DNA from: Vicia villosa
Taxonomy: Eukaryota; Streptophyta; Magnoliopsida; Fabales; Fabaceae
Assembly (NCBI RefSeq): GCF_029867415.1
Contig: NW_026705313.1
Coordinates: 620,001 to 684,000 of the forward strand
Length of the DNA: 64,000 nucleotides
Direction: 5' to 3'
This document shows positions 33,751 to 46,468 of this stretch, in pieces. The translations under genes and the position numbers were made by a program. Below the pieces are notes generated by a model that worked only from the letters and a program-made list of their open reading frames with translations, was not told where the DNA came from and ran no database searches. Numbering within the stretch: position 1 is the first letter of the stretch; each line of letters begins with the position of its first letter.

Positions 33751-36700
33751 CATCCTGTCTGTTTCTGGATGAGATCCATGAGGGATAAATTCTGGTTGTG
33801 GTAAAGGTAGAAGATTGTTTGAAATAGGAACACTCATATTGTATGGTCCCTTGAAGTGGAGGATGGACCTATGTGTGGAAGATTAGACCAACCTGACCTA
33901 GAGCTGTGATGCTGGAACAAGGAGTGCTAAAGCCAAAGGCTTCATGCGGGAGTGAAGAAATTGAATTTCAGAACTAATTCGACTGATTTCTATGGACAGA
34001 GAAGAATCACATAAAAACCTTCATACAGGAGTGAAGATATTGATAAGGTAACGTTTGTATATATGTGAGTTTATCAGGTCAGGATTTTGGTTAGGTCTAG
34101 TCTGTTGCTTGGTGTAGAAGCAAGCATTGTTCAAGGTTGAGTAGCAATCAATCTGTAGTTGTCATGCTTACAACTAACACTTGAAGTAAGCATTGTGTGA
34201 ATTCTGTTGAAGTATGACTATTTCCGCTGCATAGTCTCTGAGCAACCCCTATTGTATAAGAAAGACTCTAGGGTTATTTATATTCAACAAAATGGATGGC
34301 AGAACCTTACATCTATGATTAAAGTGTCAAAGATACTTGAGTAATCTCTCAAGTCCACTCATAAATACATGGTTTATTAGAGCTAATGAATGTCAACTGA
34401 TCAATGATATTCATAATCATCTGCGAGTGGGAACTTTGAAAAATTTCAAGGCTGGAGTGTTCCTAGAAGGAGGAACAGATGTCCTACCGGATGTTAGGAC
34501 ATTAAGAACTGGTATGCAGCTACCAGCTGAAGAATAGATGTTCTGGTGCTAAAGTAATGTAGTGTGAGAACATTGGTTTGGAGCCTACTCCTGGTCTGGA
34601 AGAGGAGACATTTGACTATAAGTTGATCAAGACACGATTAACATGTGCTTCTACTCCAATTCAGTTAGAAGTAAAATCTCAGTGCCTCAAGAAAAATCAT
34701 GAAGGTATTCCTTTCTGATCCTTTGTGATTAAATTAAGAAGAGCTTATATCTGGCATTTTCCTCTGATTAATGGAACCAAATATGTGTATTATCATTCAT
34801 AACCATAGAGCAGTTGTTGGAGCTGAATACTGTGACTCTACCACAGTGAAATATGGTCAAGAATGTGTACTTCCCTAGTTGTTATCTAGAAAGGGTAGTG
34901 TTGTTTGGAATCAAGGAAGTCAGATGAATCTGACTAATTCAGTGTCATGCTATAATTAAGTCTGGTCCAGAAACCTTAATGAGGGAATCTCCTCTATAGG
35001 TACAGACTATGGCATCAATCATCTCAAAATCAGAAAAAATGTCTGAAGAAAAGCTTATTGAGATACTGGCTATTGTATTCCTTGATATTTCTGGATATTG
35101 CTGATAATTGGATTATTCTATTCCCACCCCGAGTGTTGTCAATTTGACATTAAAGATGTTAACCAAGAACCATGAAGGATGATGTCATATCTGATGTCAG
35201 AACATCATCTCAAGATCTTCAATTTCTTTGTAGTGTATTTTCCAAGAGAAGAAAGTATAAATGTGAAGAGGTAATCAGTCAGAATGACCTAGTGTGAGTA
35301 GCAAATTCTAACTGAAAAGCTGGTAAGTACTTTGATGGGAGACTTAGTACTTATTGGGTTTAGAACCTGAATGCTAGACGGAGAAGAAGTTCTTCTAGCT
35401 ATGTGTTCTCAATTATCTTCACACATTAAGGAAGAATGGCAAGAGTATCTGGTGTAGCATTCTGACTCTGTTAAATATCTTGATGGGAGCTGGATATTTA
35501 CAATGTCTGTATGAAATGACTCAGACGTGTATACTGAAGATTGATTTATGGTTATACAATCAAAGTTTCTTCTACTTCAAGTTGCAGAGTGTGGCAATCT
35601 GAATCTTGTGTAGCAAGTAAATTGAGGTTTCTAAACTTGGAAACTGTGGCAAATTCCAAATGAAGGGAACTTCAAGGACGAACATCAAAGATGTCCTAAA
35701 TCTCTATATTATCTTAGGGGGAGTAAAAGAGTATGAAGATCAACATAGACAATGTGATTATGCTTCTATCCTAATATAAAGTCCTTCAAAGACTAACCTT
35801 GAAGCCAGAAGAACAAAGTCACACAAGATGTCAGAACATAACTCAAATCATGTCTATTCTCAAAGACCAGCAAAGAATATTCTTTGCATTATCATCCGAA
35901 GACATGGATTGAAGGTGTGTATCACTTGTTTTGACCTAGTGCATGATCCAACCTATGCACAAGTCCACCCGGTGCAGTTCGTCTTCAAATAACATCTCTT
36001 GATCGAGACTTTAGTTAAAGTCCAAGTATGTTGTTTAAATTGCTTAGGTTTATAGAGTCTTTTCGTTTTATTTGAGTCTTGTTTGAGTCCCTCATGTTCT
36101 TCTTTCGAATATGAGAAATGTCTAGAGTCTAGGTTATGGTTGTCTAATTGTGACAATCATAGGGTTTAAGGGTAGTGTTCAGACATTGTTAAGTCTGAGG
36201 TCATTCTTTACAGTTGTTTGGTAAAGAATAAGGGTCTTGTTTTGTGTTGTGAACACAAATTGTTTCTTGTGTTCCAAGTCGTCTATAGAGAAGTGTTATC
36301 TCTATAGATAGTCAGAGTTTGTTTGAGTTTGGTGTTCAGACGAACTTATGTCTTGAGTGATGTCAACATCACAAAGTGAGTTTATCCTGGAAGACGGACT
36401 AGGAATATGCATTAGAAGTTTGAAAAAGTGACATTATTGTCTAAAGTGATAGTTCAGGCATAATGTGGATTAGAATGGGCAGGTTCTAATCTGGATGTTA
36501 GTAATTTGTTCTGGAAATACATAATTACTTTCATGGTGAAGACTTCACTTCGTGAAAATGACTATAAAGACAAAAGTTCTATGATCTGATCAACACAGCT
36601 AAGGATAAAGGAGAATCCTTCCGGTTCATGGAGCATGTTAATCAATGTGTGAGATTGAGAAACACCATATCAAGAAGGATTTCAAATTTTCTTAAGCAGA

Positions 36701-38153
36701 CCATGATCTGATCCAAACATGGTAAGGTTATGCTCAACAAAGTACAAGAAGTGGCAGTTCTTTATGTTGAGATTGTGGCAACCTCTTTGTGTGTGCTTCT
36801 AGTGTCAAGAGGTCATCAGTTGATCATTTCTGGAGGAGATAAGTTAGTAGACAAGGGTCTGTTGAAGAAAGAGATGAACCTTGTGGAAAATACTGGTAGT
36901 ACAAATGTCAGACACAATGTTATGACATCTTACTTCTGGTGTAAGTATTTAATGTAAAGGAGAAACTTTGCTATAGTGAGTGTGTTCAGCAGGATAGTTG
37001 AACAGAGGGTGCGGCTCTTGAAGATATGAAGATGCGTCTTATATTTTCCATTCATCATTTCAGACTTATTCCTTGAAGAAGCTCAGACTATCTCAGATAG
37101 GGGGAGTGACTTCTTTGTCAAGAAAAGTATCTTGGTTAAAAATACTGTAACATCATGAAGAAAATGTGACATTTTTGTCAGTTATTTGTCAATGGTTAAA
37201 TCTAACCATGTGCAACTGGAATCCATAATTCTTTCTCTACACTAATGAGGTAGCTGTATGTCTAACAGTCTCAAGGTGTTCAGAACAACAGAAGACTATG
37301 TCTATGACTAGTGAGTAAGTGGGGAGTCTGTTACTTGGTCCGTAGGTTGCTCTGTCTTAATCTTTTGAAGAATCTTGAGCTATGTGCTTAAAGGGAAGAA
37401 ATCTGACAATGTCTGACAGGATGTCATGACATGTTTAAAGACATTGAATCTTCTAAGTCATACAAGGAAATCTGTCTTGAAGTTTATCTACACATCAGTG
37501 GTCGGTGTAAAGTACAATCAATGACTATGCATGCACTGGTATTTCAAGATAACTCATATCAAAAAAACAGTCAAAAACTGCTTTGGAAAGACTAATTGCT
37601 TTTGGAACTGTTTCCTAATTAACCGTTTGACCGTTGAACAAGATCAAAGACCATCGTTATTTCCTATAATCTCCAAGGGCTATATAATGGCATCTCCATG
37701 GATTACAGAAATCAAACTCTCTCAAGATGTCGTTCGTGTGTGTTCTTATGAGTTGTGTCTGGGTTTGGTATTATGATGGGTTGCTGTACCAAAACCTCTT
37801 CAGAAAAAGAAAAACACGGGTTGGGGATGTTGATGGTCTCTACCATGGGTTTTTCTGCAATAACAACAAAGATGTTCCACCATATACAACCTTCAGTATA
37901 GGAACTAGTGTCATTGTGATTTGTGATCTGAGTTATGAACACAATTGTGATTTGTGTTCTGAGTTACTAGGACTGGTGGACAGTTTTCACTCAAGTCCTC
38001 TCTCAGGGTCTAAGCTAGGATTTGGTTTTTTGTCAAGACTGAGGAAGGGGTCTCTTAAGCCACCATTGGTCCTCCAAGACAAAGGCCTTCTCCCATCGTC
38101 TTCCTCGAGTACAGCAGTGTTGCATGAAGGTGTTCCACTGCATATTATGACAT
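33751..38153 (+). other. E2 interior, non-coding
   Basis: No frame longer than about 80 codons except one of 151 codons at 37727-38182. That one shows no domain and runs into the PPT region, so it is not called a gene. Extra polypurine tracts lie near 35705 (TTAGGGGGAG) and 37094 (ATAGGGGGAG). Words of the type GATGTC..GACATC recur throughout, as in the E2 LTR. The region may descend from a copia body decayed beyond recognition, or it may never have coded. Confidence 0.55.
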
Positions 38154-38424
38154 CAGATTATTCTTTGTCATATTATGTCTAAAAAGGGGGAGAGAATATC
38201 ATCTTCTGATTTTGCTACTGTAAAAAGAAACAAAGTATGTTGTAGTAGACTGAAGATGTTATGATGTGGTTCAAGTGCTGAAGAACAGAAGGTAATAAAT
38301 AAAGACCAATTCTGAGAATGCAAAATTCTGTTTTTCCTTGTTATCTTGAAATTTGAAGTATTTATGTTTTGCTGCATTTTTAATGAATGTTTAGTTTTAG
38401 TCAAAATATGCCAAAGGGAGAGAT

Positions 38425-39602
38425 TGTTAGTGCTTTTATTGGCTGATTGGCATCTATGTTTGGCTAAAACATAATAGAAGTAAAACATAATACAATGTGT
38501 AATCTTGCAATTATAAAAAGAACAAAACAGGTACAAGCAAGATGTTATATGGAATTTCATGACATCGCGCCTGCAGAACTGGAAGGAAGATTCAATTTGT
38601 TACTCAACAGATACAGGATATTTGTGGAATATTTTGTAATCCTATGTGGCGCAAATTTAAAGGTCAAAAGAATATTGAAGAATCAGATCAGAAGATTGAA
38701 GATTCAGCAGTTTCTAATTTAGGAGATAACTTAGGAAACTCATGATTAAAAAGACCTTGATTGTAGCAGAAGATTTTTGCAGATTTGTAACAGCAAGGAG
38801 TGCTGCAATTTGTAAGCTCAAGTCAAATTGGGAATAGGTTATAAATAGAAACCTTTGTAACCTAGTTTAATTGAGCTAGCCGAGTATTGGCAAGATGTAG
38901 GTTTTAGGGTAAGCCGTGTAGGTGAACCACCCGGATTGTGGGATGGTCACTGATATGTGATTCTCGAAGTTGTTAAGCAAGAGAAGTTTAGTGTGAATCT
39001 CGATGCCTGTAGGTAAGAGATGTTGTGTTCTTGGAGGAAGCTGTTAAGCAACTTCAAGTTATGTTTGTTTGTGTATTTAGAATATTGGTAATACGGCCGT
39101 CGATGCAGTGACTGAGTTGTTGACTGCTAGACATCATTGCTATGATTGGGAATGGAATGGATATATTCCATATTTAGGGAGAACCTAGGTAGAAGGGTCA
39201 TTGGGTAGTGATTCAGTGAGGAGTTGTAAATTGGGAGTTTAGCTCTGAATTGATACTGCTAATAGTGAACTTCATCCCTGGCTTGGTAGCCCCCAGAGTA
39301 GGTAGTTAGACCAAACTGGGTTAACAATTAACTGTGTTATTTATCTTCTGCATTGTGTTGTTTGTTCCATCGTGGATGTTATAACATCGTGTATAACATC
39401 AGGTTCAGAAGTGTTAGCTGTTCCTTTACAGAACCATATAAACTTTACAATCTGGTTATGTTGACTGAACATATGTGATCCCAGGTCTCATAGAATCCTT
39501 CTTAGGGGTAATTAAAAGTTGGGGGATCTTTCTGTTCTGCCTCTGCAACATTAATAACAGATCAGATGTATTGACATCGTGAATGACATCCTGAGTCTGT
39601 CA
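38425..39602 (+). repeat. E2 3' LTR
   Basis: Begins TGTTAGTGC after the PPT and ends CTGAGTCTGTCA. Immediately after it the U1 leader begins part-way through (AATCATGTTGCGTCAAAGAC), so E2 cut into the resistance-gene array. Confidence 0.88.
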
Positions 39603-39732
39603 TATAAAAATTTCAAATCATGTTGCGTCAAAGACATTAGCTCTGGAGGAGTCATGTAACTAAAGTCGTATATGGTTTATAAACAATGGAACAAGTTTTG
39701 AAGATGCGATGTAACACTTAACCTAAATAGTC
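39603..39732 (+). repeat. U1 leader, truncated by E2
   Basis: Matches the last 120-130 bases of the leaders before U2, U3 and U4 (ATCATGTTGCGTCAAAGACA, then GGAGGAGTC). The upstream 400 bases found in those units are missing because E2 lies there. Confidence 0.8.
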
Positions 39733-40736
39733 CATGAGCTAGAACGTGATGAACATGATATTGCAATGTTAAACACTTGGGGCAAAAAGTGCAAACCAGA
39801 TGTTGATGATTGGTTAGAAGAATTACGAGAATTGAAAGACACATTGGATCTGGATATCTCAAATGAAATTAATGACTTGATCAAACAAATGAAATGCCAT
39901 CAACAAGAGAAACCTCTTACTATGTCAACTGAGATTATTAGAAGCAACTTATACATGCACATTAAAGAAATTTTAGGGCTTTTAGCCGATGACCCAGTCT
40001 TTCTCATTGGCTTACTTGGAATGGGAGGGGTGGGGAAAACTCTATTGGCAACTCTTGTGGAGAATGTAATGAAAAGTAAAGGACATTTCAAATAAGTGTT
40101 TTGGGTCACGGTATCCTTTGATTTTAGCATCTCAAACCTGCAGAGTGATACCGCAAAAAGAATACGTTTGAAGCTAAAAGAAGAGGGTGAGAAAATTAGA
40201 GCTGAAGAATTGTCTTCAGGATTGGAGAAAGAATTATTTATTATTATGGATGATATTTGGAATACGTCAATTTGGACAAGGTGGGAATTCATCCAAGATT
40301 AAACGGGCTTAAAGTGATTATAACAATTTGTTTTAAACATTTTTGTCAACAAATGAGTTCTCTACCCGATCACATAATAACCGTTATACCTGTCAGTTTA
40401 TGTAAAGTTAAAAGTGGTGATGAAGATTGGAATTTGTTTGTACTAGAAATTGGACATGGTGGAACACCTAAGACACTTATTCTTGAAGTAAAAAATGTTG
40501 CAAGATGTATTGTAAAGGGATATGACGGCTTACCGCTTGGAAATTGTTGGATGGCTGGAACAATGAAAGGTATTGATGATATTCATCAAGGGAGGCATAC
40601 ATTTAATAAACAAAAATAATGGAAATGGGATAAGAGATGGTAGAAGAATTATTTAAAGTATTAAGACGCAATTTTGATAATTTGATGGAAAGTAACTTGC
40701 AAGATTGTTGTTTTGTATTATGCACTGTTTTTCTTT
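39733..40736 (+). pseudogene. U1: CC-NB-ARC resistance-gene fragment
   Basis: The fragment reads from a coiled-coil end (HELERDEHDIAMLNTWG, DVDDWLEELRELKD) into NB-ARC. It has P-loop GMGGVGKT (from 40018), RNBS-A FWVTVSFDFSI, kinase-2 FIIMDDIW, a CQQM/LPDHIIT RNBS-B/C region and GLPL as GLPLGN (from 40527). It ends in an RNBS-D-like ELFKVLRRNFDNL..LQDC. This is the order of RPS2/RPS5-like CNL proteins, cytosolic immune receptors. It is broken by TAA at 40093, a one-base frameshift just after kinase-2 (about 40262-40275) and stops near 40618. At 40736 the homology ends and satellite DNA begins; there is no MHD motif and no LRR. Confidence 0.88.
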
Positions 40737-41450
40737 TCTTAAAGAACATAGTTGATTTTGAAACAAATATGATGAGAATTAACTAAAATCGATGCAATAC
40801 ATTGATGTTCTTCATTTTTCTATTCTGAATGAATGAATTGATTCTGAAACGAACAAGATGAGAATGAAACAAGATCGATGCATTACATTACTGTTCTTCC
40901 TTTTTCTTTTCTGAACGAACTGAAATAATTCTGAATCAAACATGGTGATAATGAAACAGGATCGATGCAATACATTGATGTTCATGAATTTTCTTTTCTG
41001 AATGATCTGAATTGATTCTCAAAATGAAACAAGATTGATGCAATACATTATTGTTCGTCATTTTTCTTTTCTGAATGATATAATTTGATTTTGAAACAAA
41101 CATAATGAGAATGGAACAAGATCAATGCATTTCATTTTTGTTTTCTGTATGAACTGGATTTATTCTGAAATGAAAATATGAGAATGAAATAAGATGGATG
41201 CAATACATTGTTGTTCTTTATTTTTCTTTTATAAATGAACTGAGTTGATTTTGAAACGAACATGATGAGAATGAAACAAGATTGATACATTACATTGTTG
41301 TTATTCATTTTTCATTTCTGAATGAACTGAATTAATTCTGAAACAAAATGATGGGAATGAAACAAGATCGATGCAATACATTATTGTTCTTCATATTTCC
41401 TTTATGAATAAAATGAATTAGTTATGAAATGAGCATGATGAGAATGAAAC
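40737..41450 (+). repeat. 87-bp satellite block S1, left part
   Basis: Head-to-tail copies of an 87-bp unit with core GATCGATGCAATACATTGTT, then CTTTTCTGAATGAACTGAAT and GAACATGATGAGAATGAAAC. Copies differ by 10-25 percent by eye. The block is cut by E3 at 41451 and resumes at 46469. Confidence 0.9.
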
Positions 41451-41455
41451 AAGAT

Positions 41456-41946
41456 TGTTGTGAAAAACGATACCAATAACAAAGTATAATAGGGAATTAG
41501 GGAAGAGAATAAGAACACAAGAATTTGTTATAACAGCTATTCTTTTACTTTCTCTTAAAACAAGATTACAAGTTTACAAGAATAACAAATAACCTCTCTC
41601 ACCCTAAATTAGGATTTGCAGTTTAGCAATGATGAGAGACTAGTATGCTATTTATAATAAAACCTAACATACTAACTAATGGGCTTTTTCAGCAAGGCCC
41701 ATTACACAAGCCAACTTAATAAACAAGCTAACTTAACAAATTAGGGTTTAAACACTAAAACCTAATTTAACATGCTAACAACTCTAGCATCTTCGACATC
41801 TGCATGCTAGACCCATCTTCGACTACAGCATGCACACTTCGACACCAGCATGTGAACAATCCTTCGACTTCATGCTTAACTCTGTCGAACTGTCGAACCA
41901 AGAAGCTACCCTTCGACAATACTAGAGTTCGATCCAATATCTCACA
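41456..41946 (-). repeat. E3 3' LTR (left end)
   Basis: Equal in length to the right LTR. The U3 part (41785-41940) has at least seven copies of TTCGAC or its complement within about 150 bases and four AGCATG-type words. The TATA-like TTATAAATAGC lies near 41650 on the minus strand. Confidence 0.92.
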
Positions 41947-41988
41947 AATCTCCACCTTGGACCTAACTTTACAAAGTCAAGGAACAAA

Positions 41989-44900
41989 CTAGCTTTCTTC
42001 ATGCAGCTTCATCAACTGCATACAGTGGAAAAACTTGCAACTCGACAATGTTTTGGTGATCATATCAGCAGCATTGTCTTCAGTCGACACCTTCAGCACT
42101 TGGACTTCTCCACGCTCGATTACTCCTCTGACGAAATGCAGCCTCACATCAATGTGCTTAGTTCGCTCATGATAGGCTGAATTCTTCGACAGATGTATTG
42201 CACTCTGACTATCACATTTAACAGTGATACTTCGACCTTGAAGTTTCAGTTCCTTTGCAAAACCTTCAAGCCACAAGGCTTCTTTCACAGCTTCAGTTAA
42301 GGCAATATACTCCGCTTCAGTGGTTGATAGAGCAACAACCTTCTGAAGTGTTGCTTTCCAACTAATTGTTGTGCCAAACATAGTGAAAACATATCCAAAA
42401 ATAGATTTTCTGGAATCCCTACAACCTGCATAATCAGAGTCGACATATCCTTCTATTACTGCTTTACTATCTTCACCCAAGGCTCCACCATAAATTAGGA
42501 CTCTATTCAGAGACCCATTTATGTACCTTAAAATCCACTTCAATGCTTGCCAGTGAGCCTTTCCAGGATTCGCCATGTACCTGCTTACAAGACTTACTGC
42601 GTATGCTATGTCGGGTCTAGTACAGACCATAACATACATCAAAGAACCAACTATATTAGCATACGGAATGCTATTCATATAGGCTCTTTCGACATCAGTA
42701 CTGGGACACTGATCAATACTCAGCTTGAATTGAGGGTTTGTTGGAGTCACAACTGGCTTCGAATTCGACATACCAAACTTTTCAAGAATCTTCCGTAGAT
42801 ATGCCTCTTGAGATAGGCATAACTTCGACTTCTTTCTATCTCTTCGAATGTCAATTCCAAGAATCCTGGAAGCAGCTCCCAGATCCTTCATATCAAACTC
42901 CTTATTGAGTTCAGCCTTCACCCTCATCACATCTTCGACACTGTTGCTTGCTATGAGAATATCATCAACATAAAGCAACAAAATAACAAATGAATTACCA
43001 GGTCGAAATCTGAAGTAAACACAGTGGTCGAACTGACTTCTAATGAAACTTATGTGTGTCATGAACTTGTCGAATCTCCTATTCCACTGTCGAGGAGATT
43101 GTTTCAGCCCATATAAAGATCTTTTTAGCTTGCACACATAATCTTCCTTTCCCTTTTCGACATACCCTTCAGGTTGCCTCATCAGGATCGTTTCATCTAA
43201 ATCACCATACAAGAACGCAGTCTTCACATCCATTTGTTCCAGTTCAAGGTCGAACTGTGCCACCATGGCAAGCAACATTCGAATGGACCTATGCTTCACA
43301 ACAGGAGAGAACACATCATTGAAGTCGACACCTTCTTTCTGAGTGAAACCCCTTGCGACCAGCCTTGCCTTGTATCTTTTCGACGTCACTCCTTCAATTC
43401 CTTCCTTAACTTTGAAAATCCATTTACAGCTGACTAACCTTGCCCCAGCAGGTTTCTTGATCAGTTCCCAAGTGTGATTATCATGAAGAGATTTCATCTC
43501 ATCATCCATGGCCTTCAGCCATTCAGTCTTGTTTTGACTCCTCATAACTTCCTTATAATCTCTAGGTTCATCATCAAGAACCCCACTGGCAGAGATTAAT
43601 GCATAAGCTATAAGATCTGCATACCCAAGTCTCTGAGGTGGTTTGATGACTCTTCTCGACCTATCTCTCGACAATAGGTAGTCATCGTCAGTTTCCTCAA
43701 CTTCAGCATCTTCTGCTTCTTCTTCGACTTCATATGGGATATGCAATTCAACATCAACATGCTCCACCTCAACAGGAATCTCTACCTGTTCCAGCTCTTC
43801 GTCAGATGTTTCTGTACTTCGACCAACATCATCAGTTTTCTTAAAAGCCATTTCAGCTTCATTGAAAACTACATCTCGACTGGTGATACACCTCCTGTGA
43901 CCTGGCTCTAGGCACCATAGCCTATAAGCTTTGACTCCTTCACGGTATCCCATGAACATGCATTTCAGAGCTCTAGGTTCGACCTTGTCTTGCCTAATGT
44001 GAGCATAGGCTACGCAGCCAAATACTCTCAGTTTGTCGAGATCTGGTGGATGTCCCGAACAAACTTCTTCAGGTGTCTTCATATCTAATGCTGTCGAAGG
44101 ACATCTGTTTATCAGATATGTTGCTGTCGAAACAGCCTCAGCCCAGAACACCTTTGTTAACCCCACACTAGTCAACATGCATCTGACTCTCTCCAAAATA
44201 GTTCCATTAAACCTTTCAGCCAAACCATTTTGCTGTGGAGTACCTGCAGTAGTTCTATGCCTTGCAATACCAGAGGCAGCACAAAAACTGTCGAATGCCT
44301 CATTGCAAAATTCAAGGCCATTGTCGGTTCTCAACCTCTTGACCTTTCTGCCAGTCTGATTTTCAACCAGAGTCTTCCAACTTTTGAAATTCTCAAAAGT
44401 TTCATCCTTAGTCTTCTGGATGAATACCCATAATTTTCTGGAATAATCATCTACTATGGATAGAAAATACCTTGCTCCTGAATGTGATGGACACCTTGTA
44501 GGCCCCCAAAGATCAGCATGGATGTAGTCAAGGGATCCATGTGTTCTTTGTTTGCCTTTGTTGAACTTCACTCTGCAAGATTTTCCAAATACACAGGGTT
44601 CACAAAACTTCAGCTTTTCGACTTTGTCTCCACCAAGCAGATTTTGTTTCCCTAATTTGACCAGACCCCTTTCACTGACATGGCCCAATCTCATGTGCCA
44701 GATTTCTGTCTTCGACAACGGTTTCGTGGATGCAACATTTGTCGAACCACTTACAACTTCAGCCTCAAGGGTATACAAGCCTTGTTTCTTCACGCCTCTC
44801 AAGACTTCCTTCGAACCCTTCATGACTCTTAGGATACTTTTCTCTCCTTGGAAAACATATCCTTTCTTGTCGAATTCACCAAGAGAAAGCAGATTTCTCT

Positions 44901-45501
44901 TCAAATCAGGAACATACCTGACTTCAGTCAACAACCTTATTGACTCATCATGGAGCTTGAATCTAACAGATCCAATACCTGCAATCTTGCAAGCCTTGTT
45001 GTTTCCCAGCAATACTGATCCACCATCTTGATCACATAATTCCTCGAACAAGTCTTTGTTTGGAGTCATGTGCCAAGTGCACCCTAAATCCATAATCCAC
45101 TCTCTTCTCGAGTCACTGCTTGAAACTACAAGAACATCAGATGATTCAAAATCATCTTGAACAATGGCTGCATTGCCATTATCCTTACCTCCATGATCTT
45201 TCAGGCGTTCAGGGCACACCTTTCTTGTGTGACCCTCCTTCTTACAATGATAGCATCGAATGCCAGATGCTTCGCCACTGTAAGACTTCGACTGGCTTTT
45301 GCCCTTCTTGTCGAACTTACCATTCTTTCGCAAGAATTTTCCTTTAACGGCCAAACCTTCACCAACAGTCGAAGGTTTATGCTCCTTTCGTTCATTCAAG
45401 TCCTTAGAATACAAGGCTGATTGAACTTCTTCAAACGTCAGAGATCCCTTCCATACAAGAGAGTTTCTTTGAAGTGAGCATGTGATCGAGGCAAAGCGCA
45501 C
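41989..45501 (-). pseudogene. E3 pol (end of gag to RNase H), one frame of 1170 codons
   Basis: Numbering from the open frame start: zinc knuckle CYHCKKEGHTRKVC (83-96), protease WIMDLGC (DLG at 138-140), integrase HMRLGH..CEPC zinc motif, HADLWGP, RTDNGLEF and NGLAERFN (D-E spacing 35). Reverse transcriptase shows CKWIFKVKEG, MDVKTAFLYGDL and YVDD, and RNase H DSQSAIHLSKNSAYH. It ends KLHEES. All reverse transcriptase, integrase and RNase H key residues are present. The protease triad is D-L-G where E4 has D-S-G, a TCA to TTA change, which should kill processing. The frame is separated from gag by a one-base deletion near 45447-45455. Confidence 0.9.
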
Positions 45502-45962
45502 AATAGTAACAGCGCTTGATCTTCATCATCAATCTTCACATCAATATTTTCAAGATCAAGAATCAGCTTGTTGAACATATCCAACTGCTCAGCCAACACT
45601 TTGTCTTCAATCATCTTGAATGAATACAAAGCTTGCTTCAGGTAGAGTCGATTTACCAGCGATTTGGTCATGTACAAACTTTCAAGTTTCACCCATAACC
45701 CTGATGCCGTCGTCTCCTTTGATACCTGCCTGAGAACCTTATCACCAAGGCTCAACAAAATTGCGCTGTGTGCCTTCTCAATCATAGTCGTCTTCTCCGC
45801 TGCCGTTAATGCAGCATTCATGGCTGCCTCTCCCTTCAACGCTTCCAAACAACCCTGCTGAACCAGTAGGGCTTTCATCTTCAAGCGCCACAGACCGAAA
45901 TCATTCACTCCAGTGAACTTTTCAATCTCATACTTTGTTGAAGGCATCTTCTCCACGCTCAC
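45438..45962 (-). pseudogene. E3 gag, first part
   Basis: A Gag with the copia pattern FTGVNDFGLWRLKMKALLVQ, then VKLESLYMTKSLVNRLYLKQ (UBN2-like region) to HFKETLLYG. The frame opens at GTG 45962. The codon matching the ATG start of E4 is GTG here, so the first in-frame ATG is at 45947. At LLYGR the frame shifts by one missing base relative to E4 and stops two codons later, while the next frame carries on into the zinc knuckle. Gag would form the particle shell that holds the RNA. Confidence 0.85.
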
Positions 45963-45972
45963 CGCATCAATT

Positions 45973-46463
45973 TGTTGTGAAAAACGATACCAATAACAAA
46001 GTATAATAGGGAATTAGGGAAGAGAATAAGACCACAAGAATTTGTTATAACTGCTATTCTTTTACTTTCTCTTAAAACAAGATTACAAGTTTACAAGAAT
46101 AACAAATAACCTCTCTCACCCTAAATTGGGATTTGCAGCTTAGCAATGATGAGAGACTAGTATGCTATTTATAATAAAACCTAACATACTAACTAATGGG
46201 CTTTTTCAGCAAGGCCCATTACACAAGCCAACTTAATAAACAAGCTAACTTAACAAATTAGGGTTTAAACACTAAAACCTAATTTAACATGCTAACAACT
46301 CTAGCATCTTCGACATCTGCATGCTAGACCCATCTTCGACTACAGCATGCACACTTCGACACCAGCATGTAAACAATCCTTCGACTTCATGCTTAACTCT
46401 GTCGAACTGTCGAACCAAGAAGCTACCCTTCGACAATACTAGAGATCGATCCAATATCTCACA
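45973..46463 (-). repeat. E3 5' LTR (right end)
   Basis: 491 bp, about 99 percent equal to the left LTR. Gag starts within 15-30 bases of its inner edge, which leaves almost no room for a normal PBS. Confidence 0.92.
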
Positions 46464-46468
46464 AAGAT

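Larger units (their letters stand above)
32500..39602 (+). mobile_element. E2: LTR retrotransposon with no recognisable coding region
   Basis: 5' LTR 32500-33720 (1221 bp) and 3' LTR 38425-39602 (1178 bp) begin TGTTAGTGCTTTTATTGG and end CTGAGTCTGTCA. The PBS TGGTATCAAAGCAGG (33736-33750) fits the 3' end of initiator tRNA-Met. The PPT is CCAAAGGGAGAGAT. The 4.7-kb interior has no readable gag or pol motif. The LTRs differ by a deletion and many substitutions, so the insertion is older than E1. By layout it is a non-autonomous copia-type derivative. Confidence 0.85.
41456..46463 (-). mobile_element. E3: Tnt1-like Ty1-copia element, nearly intact, minus strand
   Basis: 5008 bp between perfect target-site duplications AAGAT (41451-41455 and 46464-46468), inserted into the satellite unit. 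LTRs are 41456-41946 and 45973-46463, each 491 bp with about six differences. On the minus strand the LTR runs TGTGAGATATTGG to CACAACA. The PPT reads AAGGTGGAGATT. No initiator tRNA-Met PBS is visible after the 5' LTR. The polyprotein is nearly complete, broken by one missing base and with one protease active-site change. By domain wording it belongs to the Tork/Tnt1 lineage. Confidence 0.93.

Noticed and set aside
37727..38182. 151-codon frame near the E2 3' end
   Set aside because: No recognisable motif; it runs through the polypurine region. Frames of this size can occur by chance in 5 kb of non-coding DNA.
39733..40736. Functional resistance gene at U1
   Set aside because: Internal stop, frameshift after kinase-2, no MHD and no LRR. 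The same truncation in all copies shows a pseudogene array.
41767..41955. Short frames of about 62 codons in the E3/E4 LTRs
   Set aside because: Present in each LTR copy, no domain, and in the U3 part. Treated as LTR sequence only.
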